Source: Rhizobium terrae (GTDB taxonomy: Bacteria > Pseudomonadota > Alphaproteobacteria > Rhizobiales > Rhizobiaceae). Taken from it: a stretch of DNA of 64,000 nucleotides. Position numbers and translations under genes: made by a program. Of the stretch, positions 38,809 through 47,750 are shown one piece after another. The DNA lies in contig NZ_QJKM01000010.1 of the NCBI RefSeq assembly GCF_003425685.1, forward strand, positions 1 through 64,000, written 5' to 3'. The stretch's first letter is position 1. Each line of letters starts with the position of its first letter. Under the pieces are notes generated by a model. The model was not told the origin of the DNA. It saw only the letters and a program-made list of their open reading frames with translations, and searched no databases.

Positions 38809-39786
38809 CTATTCGGCGGCCTGAGGGATCGCCTCCCCGGAGTCAAGGCCCAGCATCTGCTTGAAATCGCCGTGGCTCGGGCAGCTGGAAAGCCGGCGCT
38901 CCATGGCGTCAATCAGCCAGCGGCCCGCCGGCCCCAGCGGATTTGCCGTCTTGCGCATGGCATAAAGCGGATACTCGCTCTGCTCGTAGGCTTCGAGGTC
39001 GAGCGCCGCGAGGGTTCCCTTCATGATGTCCTTTCCGGCGACCGAAGCCGGCAGACCGCCCCAACCGAGACCGCCCTTGATCAGATGGTGCTTGGTAGCG
39101 ATGTCGCTGACGCGCCATGTCCTGTAGGACAGGACATTGAAATCGCGGCCTTTGGTGAGACCGGACGTATCGGTGACAACCAGCTGGACCTCTTCGCGCA
39201 CGTCTGCGAGCGTCAGAGGCCGGCCGAGCTTTGCGAGCGGATGCTCCGGGGCTGCGACCGGAATCATGAAGGAATAGCCGATCTTTTCCATCGTCAGCGT
39301 GTCCTCCTGCCGAAGGATCGATCCGCCGATGCCGATATCGGCCCGGCCGCTCATGACCATGTCCATCACCATGCCGAGTTCACCGACATTGAGGTTGAGC
39401 GTCACGCTCGGAAAGCGGTCCCGAAATTCCCGGAGCTCCGAAACCATCGCATCCGACGGCACCATGACGCTCAATGCCAGCGACAGTTCCGCCTCCAGCC
39501 CCTGCTTGATGCTTTTCGCGCGGGCGCGCATCACCTGCAGGTCCGCGACAATGCGGCGGGCGTCGGTCAGCATCGCCTTGCCAGCCTCAGTCAGCTTCGG
39601 CTGCCGGGCGCCGCTGCGCTCGAAAAGCGGCACTTCCAGCTGGGCCTCCAGATTGCCGATCGTGTAGCTCACCACGGACTGCGCCCGATTGAGCGCGCGT
39701 GAGGCGGCGGAAAAGCTGCCGGTTTCGGCAACCGCCAGAAACACCTGCAGCTGGTCGAGCGTTGGATTGGCTTCCATGGTCATCAT
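38809..39786 (-). CDS. LysR family transcriptional regulator
   Basis: 325 residues; ATG at 39786, 39783 and 39777 are possible starts, the last giving MEANPTLDQLQVFLAVAETG. The winged helix at residues 7-66 has FSAASRALNRAQSVVSYTI, and the effector domain is at about 95-300. It is divergent from an azoreductase gene. The 160-base intergenic region holds TCGATA and TATCGA in inverted order near 39793-39831. By LysR convention it probably controls the azoreductase, perhaps in response to quinones or electrophiles. Confidence 0.93.
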   Translation of the reverse strand: MMTMEANPTLDQLQVFLAVAETGSFSAASRALNRAQSVVSYTIGNLEAQLEVPLFERSGARQPKLTEAGKAMLTDARRIVADLQVMRARAKSIKQGLEAELSLALSVMVPSDAMVSELREFRDRFPSVTLNLNVGELGMVMDMVMSGRADIGIGGSILRQEDTLTMEKIGYSFMIPVAAPEHPLAKLGRPLTLADVREEVQLVVTDTSGLTKGRDFNVLSYRTWRVSDIATKHHLIKGGLGWGGLPASVAGKDIMKGTLAALDLEAYEQSEYPLYAMRKTANPLGPAGRWLIDAMERRLSSCPSHGDFKQMLGLDSGEAIPQAAE

Positions 39787-39946
39787 CCAAATTTTCGATA
39801 GATCGCTTCGAGATTATCTCAGTTTTATCGATGGCCGTCCACGCCTATCTCTTGTGACGAAGACAGCGGGCCACCCGCTTCCCCAATCCCGATATCTGCA
39901 GGACCCAAGACCTCAGATAGTGTACCCCACGGCAAGGAAACAAACC

Positions 39947-40564
39947 ATGTCCTCTATTCTTCTCGTCACTTCGAGCCCGCGCGGCGACGAATCGCTGTCT
40001 AGCAAGGTCGCCCATGACCTCGCCAACGAACTGAGCGCCCGCGACAACGGCACCTCGGTCGTTCACCGCGATCTCGGCGCCAATCCTATCCCGCATCTCG
40101 ACAGCGTCACGACCTCGGCCATCCGTAAGGCACCTGCGGACCGTACGCCGGAAGAAGCCGCCGCCGCCGACTATTCCGACAAGCTGGTCGCCGAACTGCT
40201 CGCCGCCGATACGGTCGTCATCGGCACCGGCCTCATCAACTTCAACATCTATTCGACGCTGAAGAGCTGGATCGACAACGTCGCCCGCGCCGGCCAGACC
40301 TTCCGGTACACGGAAAAGGGTCCCGAAGGCCTCGCCACCGGCAAGAAGGTCTATATCGTGCTCGCCTCCGGCGGCGTCTATTCGGAAGGCCCCGCAGCCG
40401 GCATGAACCATGCCGTTCCCTACCTCACCACCGTGCTCGCCTTCATGGGCATGGTCGACGTGGAAGTTCTTTACGTCGAAGGCCTGGCCTTCGGTCCCGA
40501 AGCCGCCGAAAAGGCGGTCGCCGCCGCACAGCAGCGCACAAGGCAGCTCGCTCTCGCCGCCTAA
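39947..40564 (+). CDS. azoR: FMN-dependent NADH-azoreductase
   Basis: 205 residues from ATG 39947 after CAAGGAAA. It has a flavodoxin-like fold with the FMN loop SSPRGDESLSSKVA at the N terminus, IGTGLINFNIYSTLKSWID in the middle and VLASGGVYSEGPAAGMNHA later. It reduces azo compounds and quinones with NADH in the cytoplasm. The divergent LysR gene is its likely regulator. The stop codon overlaps the convergent GGDEF gene by four bases. Confidence 0.95.
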   Translation: MSSILLVTSSPRGDESLSSKVAHDLANELSARDNGTSVVHRDLGANPIPHLDSVTTSAIRKAPADRTPEEAAAADYSDKLVAELLAADTVVIGTGLINFNIYSTLKSWIDNVARAGQTFRYTEKGPEGLATGKKVYIVLASGGVYSEGPAAGMNHAVPYLTTVLAFMGMVDVEVLYVEGLAFGPEAAEKAVAAAQQRTRQLALAA

Positions 40565-41853
40565 TCGGCCATCCCTGCCGCCGTCCCTGGCGAGACGAGC
40601 CTGCCAAGACGGCCGTGGACATTGTCCCGGCCGTCTTTTTTTGCGCGATAGAGCCTTTCGTCGGCAAAGCCGAGAAGCGCGTCGAAGACGCGGCCATCCT
40701 CCGGCGCCGTGGCGACGCCAATCGATACCGTCACCCGCTGGCCGTCAGGGCGAATGACCGAGCTGCCGATATCGTTCCGCAGACGCTCGGCCAGCCTCAG
40801 CGCCCCGTCATGACCGGTATCGGGCAGAATGAGCACGAATTCCTCGCCGCCGAAGCGGGAGAGATGATCGCTCGGGCGCGACCCGGCGCGCAGGCGCGCT
40901 GCCACCTCCTTCAGGACCTCGTCGCCCTTGAGATGCCCGAAGAGATCGTTGACCTCCTTGAAATGATCCGCGTCGATGATGGCAAGACTGAAGCTTCGCC
41001 CGCGCTCCAGGCAATCGCGCATCAGCCGCGGCGCATCCTCCTCCAGCCGCCGCCGGTCGAAGACGCCCGTCAGCACGTCGACGCCGCTTTTGGCCAGCAG
41101 CGCCTGATAGCGTTCGCGGAAGGTCAGATCGTTGAAGATGTCGGTAATCCCGCGGCGCGATCTCCTCAGTTGCGGCGTGTGCTCCACCCGCTGGTAGACC
41201 CCGAAGAGCAGCGAATAGAGCGCGACGGCCAGGAGCTTCGCTATCCAGCCACCGAAGAAAACCGAGACCGGCGCATCGAAAAGGATGTTCAGCGCCGCAT
41301 AGAAACCGATCTGGTCGAAAGTCAGCAAAGCCGCGCCGCTCAGCGCAAAGCGCAGCACGAGGTTGCCGGGCAGGATGCGGCCGAGCCGTTCGTAGAGCAG
41401 GATGATGCCGATCGCATCCACATAGAGGAGCGCGGTGCCCCAGACCATCAGCCAGCCCATCTCGTTCAGGAAACCGATGTCGACGGGCCGCCCGCCAGGC
41501 AGGGCGACCGACTCGTGAAGCCGCAGAAACTGCGCGATGCCGACGGTCACGAGGTTGCCGAGGAAGAGCCCGTAGATCGGCTGGCGAACGATCGCGGCAT
41601 CCTCCTTCAGATAGAGGAGCAGGATCATCATCAGCTTGCCGGCGAAGAATACCGAGGAGCCGGGGGAAACGGTGCCGAAGGGAAGCTCGATGTAGAAGAC
41701 CGCAGCGAGATAGGTCTCCATGAAATGCATGACCCCGAGGGCGGCAAGGAAGACGCCGAGGCCGAGCTGGCGGCGAAAATGCAGAAACGTCGTCATCACC
41801 GCGAAGTAGATCACCGCCTCGCAGAGGAAGAGGGCGAGATTGTACGTCTGCAT
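40561..41853 (-). CDS. Membrane-anchored diguanylate cyclase (GGDEF)
   Basis: 430 residues, ATG 41853. The first 220 residues hold about seven hydrophobic segments (for example FLAALGVMHFMETYLAAVFY), a membrane sensor region of MASE-like or queuosine-transporter-like type. The GGDEF domain spans about 250-415, with DVLTGVFDRRRLEED at its start, DADHFKEVNDLFGHLKGDEV and the active-site RFGGEEFVLIL. The active site looks intact, so c-di-GMP synthesis is expected. An RxxD inhibitory site is not obvious. It lies 83 bases after the Amt-GGDEF-EAL gene on the same strand. Confidence 0.92.
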   Translation of the reverse strand: MQTYNLALFLCEAVIYFAVMTTFLHFRRQLGLGVFLAALGVMHFMETYLAAVFYIELPFGTVSPGSSVFFAGKLMMILLLYLKEDAAIVRQPIYGLFLGNLVTVGIAQFLRLHESVALPGGRPVDIGFLNEMGWLMVWGTALLYVDAIGIILLYERLGRILPGNLVLRFALSGAALLTFDQIGFYAALNILFDAPVSVFFGGWIAKLLAVALYSLLFGVYQRVEHTPQLRRSRRGITDIFNDLTFRERYQALLAKSGVDVLTGVFDRRRLEEDAPRLMRDCLERGRSFSLAIIDADHFKEVNDLFGHLKGDEVLKEVAARLRAGSRPSDHLSRFGGEEFVLILPDTGHDGALRLAERLRNDIGSSVIRPDGQRVTVSIGVATAPEDGRVFDALLGFADERLYRAKKDGRDNVHGRLGRLVSPGTAAGMAD

Positions 41854-41936
41854 TTCGGTCCGCTTTCACGCTGGGCGAATACTATGATATTGTAACAGCT
41901 TCCATTTTCCGATTCCCAACGGCGCGATTATGGCCA

Positions 41937-44900
41937 TTACGCGTGGCTAGGCAATAACGGCTCGAAGGTTTCGCCCTCGAAGCTGCCGTAGTCCCGGATC
42001 TCGGGCAGCCTCTTTGGCATGTTGCGCAGCTGGGTGGCGATCGCCGGATCGATCTCGCGGGCGATCTCCTGGACCCTTCGCGGTTTGCCGAGAAGGAAAC
42101 CCTGCAACTCCTCACAGCCGGCATGTGCCAGGAACAGCGCCTGTTCGGCGGTCTCGACGCCTTCGGCCACGATCTTCATGCCGAGCCCCGTCCCCAGATC
42201 GATGATCGTCCTGACGATCACCTGGGCATTTTCCACCACGCCGATATTGTTGACGAAGCTGCGGTCGATCTTGATCGTGTCGAAGGGGTAGCGGCTCAGG
42301 TAGCTCAGAGACGAATACCCCGTGCCGAAATCGTCGAGCGCGATCTGGAAACCCATGCGCTTCAAGTCGTTGAGGATCTGCACGGCGCGCTTGTCGTCCT
42401 CGATCAGCACGCTTTCGGTGATCTCCAGTTCGATGCGCCGCGGATCGGCGCCGGTGCTTTTGAGGAGTTCGGCAAGGTCGGCCATGAAATCCGCATGGCG
42501 GAACTGCAGCGGGCTGACATTGACGCTGATATGGCCTTCGATGCCTTCGAGCAGCCGGCAGGCTTGCGCCAGCACCCAGTGACCGAGGCGGATGATCTTG
42601 CCCGAAGCCTCGGCGACGGGAATGAAGTCGCCGGGGCTGATCATGCCGCGCTTGGGATGGTTCCAGCGCAGCAGCGCCTCGTAGCCGATGATGTCGCCCG
42701 TCTCCGCCTCGACCCGCGGCTGGAGATAAATTTCGAATTCGCCGTGCTGCAGGGCGATCTCCAGATCCATCTCCAGGGCCCTGCGCTTTTCGATGAGCTC
42801 GTTCATGCCGCGCTTGAAGACGCGGCAGGCATTCCGGCCGGAATTCTTGGCATGATAGAGGGCGACGTCGGCGCAGCCGATCAGCGCATCCATGTCCCCG
42901 GCATGTTCGGGGCAAAGAGCGCCGCCGATGCTGACGCTGATATTGACCTGCTCCCCATGGCCGATATCGATGGGCGCCGCCATGGCGGCGAGAAGGCGGT
43001 TACCGAACTCCTCCAGGTCCTCCGCCGTCGAAACGGCCGCGAGGATGACCGCGAACTCGTCGCCGCCGAGACGGGCGACGATGTCGTCCGGGCCGGCTGC
43101 GGCGGCGAGGCGCACGGCCGCCTCGCGGATCACCGCGTCGCCCGCCTGGTGGCCGTGGATATCGTTGATATCCTTGAAACGGTCGAGATCCACCATCACG
43201 ACCCCGCAGGACGACCCCTCGCCCGCCTCGGCCACGAGCTCGGTCAGGCGTTCCGAAAAGAGAACGCGGTTCGGCAACCCGGTCAGCGGATCGTGCAGCG
43301 CCAGATGGCGCATGCGGCTTTCCGCCTGCTTGCGCTCGCGCAGGTCGACAAGGCAACCGATGCGCGCCTTTTGGCCGCGATAGATGATATCGCGGCCGCG
43401 CGCCTCCACCGGTATCTCCTCGTCATTGGCCAGCAGGACCGAAATTTCATGGCTGCCGTCGTCGTTCCGCTTGATCATGTCGGCGACCGCGATCGTCTCG
43501 CCGTCGAGCAGGAAGTCGAAGATCGAACGGCCGATGATTTCCCTGAGCGGAATGCCGAGCAGCTTGCCGAGCTGTTCGTTGCCGTCGAGGATGATGCCGT
43601 CGCGATGGATCAGGATCGCCTCGAACGTGGCGTTCGCCAGTGCTGCGACACGCTCCGTCTCCTCATGGTCGCGCTTGAGCTGCAGGATCTCGCCGCGGCT
43701 GCGCTCCTCCTCCTCGATATTGTCCATCAGCCGGTTGAAGAGGCCGGTCAGCTTTTCCGCCTCGTCGCCCCTGACCATCGGCAGGCGTTGCCTGAGATCG
43801 GCATTGCCGCCGACGAGGTCGGAGAGTGCGTCCTCGACATGGCCGACGCCGAGACGGGTCGCGTGTTCGGCGAGGTTCAGCCCGTCCTCCTCGTCCTTCG
43901 CGGACACGCGGATGCGCATCGTCCGGTCGAGGAGCCAGAAGAAGGCGTATCCGAGCCCGAAGGACCAGTAGAAATTCACGCCGGCGCCGACGAGCTGCAC
44001 GTGCAGCTGCGCCAGGCGGCCGCCGGCCGGCAACTGATCCACCGGTGCCAGAAGAGCGAGCAGCAGCGTTCCGGCGACGCCTGCGAAGGCATGGACCCCG
44101 ATCGCCCCGACGGCGTCGTCGACCCTCAGCCTGCTCTCGATGAACGCATTGCCGAAGATCGCCACCGCGCCGCCGATCGCGCCGACCATCAGGGCATTCG
44201 CCGGATCGAGGATATGGCAGCCGGCCGTGACCGCCACCAGTCCGCCGAGCATCCCGGAATTCGATTTCTCCGGCAGGATCACACCATCCTGGTAGAAACC
44301 GATGACATAACCGACGCAGGTGCCCATGCCGCCGGCGAGCACGGTGTTCATGATGATCGGCGCGACGTCGTCGGAAACGGTAAGCGTCGAACCGCCGTTG
44401 AAGCCGATCCAGCCGATGAACAGCAGCAGCGCACCGGTGGTCGAAAGCACCGGGCTATGGCCGGCGATGCGGACGGAAGAACCGTCGGCATTGAACTTGC
44501 CGATGCGCGGACCGATCACCATGCAGGCGGCGAGCGCGACCCAGCCGCCGGTCGAATGCACCACCGTCGATCCGGCGAAATCCACGAAGCCCATTTCTGA
44601 GAGGAAGGAAGACGGGTTCGGAAAGAGGGCCGAACCCCAGGTCCAGTGCACGAAAGCCGGATAGATGAGGCCGGACATGAAAAGCGAGCCGAACACATAG
44701 GCCGGCAGCTTCATCCGCTCAGCGACGGCGCCTGAGACGATCGTCGCGGCCGTGCCGCAGAACATCACCTGGAAGACGAAAAAGGCCGACTGCCAGGAAT
44801 CCGTATGGCGCAGGAAATAGAAGTCGCGCTGCATGCCGAAGATGAAGCCGTCGGAGCGTCCGAACGCGATCATGAAACCCACCGCCGCGAATGCGACGAC

Positions 44901-45149
44901 GCCGAAGACGAAATCGAGGAGATTTTTCTGGGCGACGTTGATCGAGTTCTTCGAGCGCACCATGCCGGCTTCCAGCAGCAGGAAACCGACCTGCATCATC
45001 ATCACCAGGCCGGCCGCGACGAGGACCCAGGTCAGATCCAGTCGCGAGGAGCGCGACAGCGCCTCATCGGCAAAGGCCAGGCACGGAAAAAAGCAGGCGG
45101 CGAGCCCGTATCCGCCAAAACGTATCCGATATAGCCAGCAAGAGCGCAT
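41937..45149 (-). CDS. Ammonium transporter-PAS-GGDEF-EAL fusion protein
   Basis: 1,070 residues from ATG 45149; a TTG codon just before it was not used. A signal-like first segment is followed by an Amt/Mep/Rh domain at about 38-425, with eleven membrane helices. MGFVDFAGSTVVHSTGGW near residue 188 carries the conserved Asp and first pore His, and GVHAFAGVAGT near residue 353 carries the second pore His. After a charged linker a PAS domain is at about 500-610. GGDEF is at about 615-780 with intact RLGGDEFAVIL. EAL is at about 800-1045 with GYEALLRWNHP, DDFGTGYSSL, KIDRSF and EGVET all present. Both making and breaking c-di-GMP look possible. The architecture suggests an ammonium sensor tied to c-di-GMP. 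Confidence 0.95.
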   Translation of the reverse strand: MRSCWLYRIRFGGYGLAACFFPCLAFADEALSRSSRLDLTWVLVAAGLVMMMQVGFLLLEAGMVRSKNSINVAQKNLLDFVFGVVAFAAVGFMIAFGRSDGFIFGMQRDFYFLRHTDSWQSAFFVFQVMFCGTAATIVSGAVAERMKLPAYVFGSLFMSGLIYPAFVHWTWGSALFPNPSSFLSEMGFVDFAGSTVVHSTGGWVALAACMVIGPRIGKFNADGSSVRIAGHSPVLSTTGALLLFIGWIGFNGGSTLTVSDDVAPIIMNTVLAGGMGTCVGYVIGFYQDGVILPEKSNSGMLGGLVAVTAGCHILDPANALMVGAIGGAVAIFGNAFIESRLRVDDAVGAIGVHAFAGVAGTLLLALLAPVDQLPAGGRLAQLHVQLVGAGVNFYWSFGLGYAFFWLLDRTMRIRVSAKDEEDGLNLAEHATRLGVGHVEDALSDLVGGNADLRQRLPMVRGDEAEKLTGLFNRLMDNIEEEERSRGEILQLKRDHEETERVAALANATFEAILIHRDGIILDGNEQLGKLLGIPLREIIGRSIFDFLLDGETIAVADMIKRNDDGSHEISVLLANDEEIPVEARGRDIIYRGQKARIGCLVDLRERKQAESRMRHLALHDPLTGLPNRVLFSERLTELVAEAGEGSSCGVVMVDLDRFKDINDIHGHQAGDAVIREAAVRLAAAAGPDDIVARLGGDEFAVILAAVSTAEDLEEFGNRLLAAMAAPIDIGHGEQVNISVSIGGALCPEHAGDMDALIGCADVALYHAKNSGRNACRVFKRGMNELIEKRRALEMDLEIALQHGEFEIYLQPRVEAETGDIIGYEALLRWNHPKRGMISPGDFIPVAEASGKIIRLGHWVLAQACRLLEGIEGHISVNVSPLQFRHADFMADLAELLKSTGADPRRIELEITESVLIEDDKRAVQILNDLKRMGFQIALDDFGTGYSSLSYLSRYPFDTIKIDRSFVNNIGVVENAQVIVRTIIDLGTGLGMKIVAEGVETAEQALFLAHAGCEELQGFLLGKPRRVQEIAREIDPAIATQLRNMPKRLPEIRDYGSFEGETFEPLLPSHA

Positions 45150-45253
45150 CAATGACTGCAGAAAAAGGACATCTGAACAAGTGTCCTTTCTACGTCCAAT
45201 GATTTAATTTTGAGTGATTGTCACAATCCCCGATGCCGGCAAAAAGCCCGCGG

Positions 45254-45577
45254 TCAGGCCGAACGCGACTTTTCGCCATCGCCGAACAGCGACGCGCCGT
45301 TCTGGTCGATGATCTGCTGGGCTTTCTTGATCGTGTATTCCACGGCATCGTCCATGGAGGTGAAGACGTCGGCGCGAACGAAGCTGCGCACCAGCGTCTC
45401 GCCGTTCACCTGTTTCTCGATGCGGCCCGCCAGCCGGAACTGCGACCCCTCGCGGATCGGCTCGGGATAGATGGTGCAGCCGGCATGCTCGACCGGCTTG
45501 GCGGCCGGAGCGGACGGCTCGGCGGACTTGCCGCCGCCGGAGAACATCGAGAAAATATTCGAAAGAAACGAAGCCAT
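45254..45577 (-). CDS. HlyU family transcriptional regulator
   Basis: 107 residues from ATG 45577 (MASFLSNIFSMFSGGGKSAE); a longer frame to 45652 has no support. The family core is AGCTIYPEPIREGSQFRLAG then RIEKQVNGETLVRSFVRAD and FTSMDDAVEYTIKKAQQIID. Short HlyU-like proteins are common in rhizobia; regulatory action is assumed from the family name and not shown. It is divergent from the glycerophosphodiesterase gene. Confidence 0.87.
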   Translation of the reverse strand: MASFLSNIFSMFSGGGKSAEPSAPAAKPVEHAGCTIYPEPIREGSQFRLAGRIEKQVNGETLVRSFVRADVFTSMDDAVEYTIKKAQQIIDQNGASLFGDGEKSRSA

Positions 45578-45682
45578 GGCGGGCTGCCTAGCACATTCCT
45601 CGACGGGCCGGAAGCGGGGCGGCCAAGGAAAAGTCGCGATCGGACGTCTCATCCAAATCCAAAAGTCAGAGGAGCCGTCGCC

Positions 45683-46702
45683 ATGAAATGGAAGATCGCC
45701 GCAGCAGTCCCCCTCGCCGTCTTCGTCGGTCTATGGATCGGCAACACGTCGCTCTTCTCGCGGTTTCCGGAAAACAAGCCGCTTGCAATCATCGCCCATC
45801 GCGGCCAGCACCAGATCTTCGACCGCACGAATGTCGAAAGCGACACCTGCACCGCGAGCCTGATGCTGCCGCCGACGCACGGCTATCTGGAGAACACCAT
45901 TTCCGGCATGAAGGCGGCCTTCGATGCGGGCGCCGACGTGGTCGAACTCGACGTGCACCTGACGCCCGACAAACAGTTCGCCGTCTTCCACGACTGGACG
46001 CTCGACTGCCGCACCGACGGCAAGGGCGTGACCGAGGAGACGCCGATGAACGTCCTGAAGACGCTCGATATCGGCTACGGCTACACGGCCGACGGCGGCC
46101 GGACCTTCCCGTTCCGCGGCAAGGCGGTCGGCCTGATGCCGACGCTGCCCGAGGTCTATGCCGCCCTGCCCGAGGGGCGTTTCCTCGTCAACTTCAAGAG
46201 CCGCAGGACGGAGGAGGGCGAAGCGCTTGCAGCGCTGGTCAATGCGCAGCCGGCCTTCCGCCGGGCGACGTTCGGCGTCTACGGCGGCGGCGAGCCCACC
46301 GAAAAGGCGGTCGCCCTGATCGCGGGCCTTCCCGGATATTCCAATCGCACCGCCAAATCCTGCCTCCTCGGCTACCTGGCGCTCGGCTGGAGCGGATATG
46401 TGCCGCAAACCTGCCGCAACACGCTCGTGCCGGTGCCTGTCAACTACGCCCCCCTGCTCTGGGGCTGGCCGGAGCGCTTCTACGGCCGCATGCAGGCGGC
46501 CGGTTCGGACGTCGTGCTGATCGGCCCGTTCGAGACCGGCGACGCAGGCAGTTCCGGCATAGACGACCGTGCGGCCTGGAACATGGTGCCGGACGGGTTT
46601 CCCGGCCTCATCTGGACGAATGTCATTGAGAAGACCCGCGCCGAGGCCGACCGCCGGGGGTTCTGCGCGCTCCCCGCCCAACCCGTCATCTGCCGGAAAT
46701 AG
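45683..46702 (+). CDS. Glycerophosphodiester phosphodiesterase family protein
   Basis: 339 residues from ATG 45683 after AGAGGAG. One N-terminal membrane segment (AAAVPLAVFVGLWIG) anchors or exports it. The GDPD domain has catalytic IAHRGQ, metal-binding ENTISGMKAAFDAGADVVEL and the LDVHLTPDKQFAVFHD strand. Between HRG and ENT there is an insertion of about 30 residues containing a Cys. It cleaves glycerophosphodiesters to glycerol-3-phosphate and an alcohol, probably in the periplasm. Confidence 0.92.
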   Translation: MKWKIAAAVPLAVFVGLWIGNTSLFSRFPENKPLAIIAHRGQHQIFDRTNVESDTCTASLMLPPTHGYLENTISGMKAAFDAGADVVELDVHLTPDKQFAVFHDWTLDCRTDGKGVTEETPMNVLKTLDIGYGYTADGGRTFPFRGKAVGLMPTLPEVYAALPEGRFLVNFKSRRTEEGEALAALVNAQPAFRRATFGVYGGGEPTEKAVALIAGLPGYSNRTAKSCLLGYLALGWSGYVPQTCRNTLVPVPVNYAPLLWGWPERFYGRMQAAGSDVVLIGPFETGDAGSSGIDDRAAWNMVPDGFPGLIWTNVIEKTRAEADRRGFCALPAQPVICRK

Positions 46703-46757
46703 CCTTTCCCCCGCCGCGGCGGACGCGTATCTTCACCGCAGTTCGGAGGAAGACCGA

Positions 46758-47750
46758 ATGCGGAGGAGATCTCTCCCATGGTGGACGATCGTCTATATCT
46801 CTGTGATTCTTGCCGCCGCATTCGGCGCGCTGCTGACGGCTGGCTCGCGCATGCCCGCTGAAGGATTTCCCGCATTCGACAAGGCCCGCCTCGGCAGCGA
46901 CCCGGACGCCTATCTCGCCGCCGCGGAAAGCCGCTATCCCGACATAAGGCCGGGTGCCGCCAAACGCATCGTCTGGGCCGATCCTGCAAACAGGCCGAAG
47001 ACGCCCGTGGCAATCGTCTACCTCCACGGCTTTTCGGCGTCTGCCGAAGAGGTGCGTCCGCTGCCTGACCGGGTCGCAAAGGCACTCGGCGCCAACCTCT
47101 TCTTCACGCGGCTCGCCGGCCATGGCCGCTCGTCGGACGCCATGGGCGAAGCAAGGCTTGAAGACTGGCTTGCCGATTTTTCCGAGGCGCTCGCGATCGG
47201 CGAGACGATCGGCGAGCGGGTGGTCGTCATCGGCACGTCGACCGGTGCCTCGCTCGCGACGCTCGCGCTTGCCGACCCGAAGATCGCATCGCGCATCTCC
47301 GCGGCCGTCTTCCTGTCGCCGAACTACGGCATCAGGACCTTCGGCGCCTTCCTGCTGACGACGCCGGTCGCGCCGCAGATCTCGCACCTCCTGCTTGGCC
47401 CGACCCGCGGCTTCACGCCTTATAACGAGGGCCATGCGGCGCACTGGACGACGCGCTATCCGACGCGCGCGCTGCTGCCGATGGCCGCACTCGTCAAACT
47501 CTCCGTCGGAGGCAGAGTGGAGCAGATCGGCACGCCCGCGCTCTTCCTCTACTCCTCGCTCGACCAGATCGTCCGGCCGGACAAGGTGCGGGAGGTCGCC
47601 GCCCGCTGGGGCGGCCCTCACGACATCTTCGATGCCGGCAAGACGGGAGATCCCGCCAATCACGTGATTGCGGGCGACATCATCTCGCCGCAGACGACGG
47701 CACCTCTTGCCGAACGGATCGTCGCCTGGCTCAAGGTCCGGATCAAATGA
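46758..47750 (+). CDS. Membrane-anchored alpha/beta hydrolase
   Basis: 330 residues from ATG 46758 after CGGAGGA. A membrane helix is at residues 8-30. The oxyanion segment is VYLHGFSASAEEV, RLAGHGRSSD follows, the nucleophile elbow is IGTSTGASLA, and the acid and His are near LYSSLDQIVRP and DPANHVIAG. It is a serine hydrolase or lysophospholipase-like enzyme. It is 55 bases after the glycerophosphodiesterase on the same strand, so a joint role in lipid turnover is possible. The 3' end overlaps ilvA by eight bases. Confidence 0.9.
   Translation: MRRRSLPWWTIVYISVILAAAFGALLTAGSRMPAEGFPAFDKARLGSDPDAYLAAAESRYPDIRPGAAKRIVWADPANRPKTPVAIVYLHGFSASAEEVRPLPDRVAKALGANLFFTRLAGHGRSSDAMGEARLEDWLADFSEALAIGETIGERVVVIGTSTGASLATLALADPKIASRISAAVFLSPNYGIRTFGAFLLTTPVAPQISHLLLGPTRGFTPYNEGHAAHWTTRYPTRALLPMAALVKLSVGGRVEQIGTPALFLYSSLDQIVRPDKVREVAARWGGPHDIFDAGKTGDPANHVIAGDIISPQTTAPLAERIVAWLKVRIK

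Noticed and set aside
42123..44600. 825-codon plus-strand frame over the Amt-GGDEF-EAL gene
   Set aside because: Composition is typical of an antisense shadow and it has no domains.
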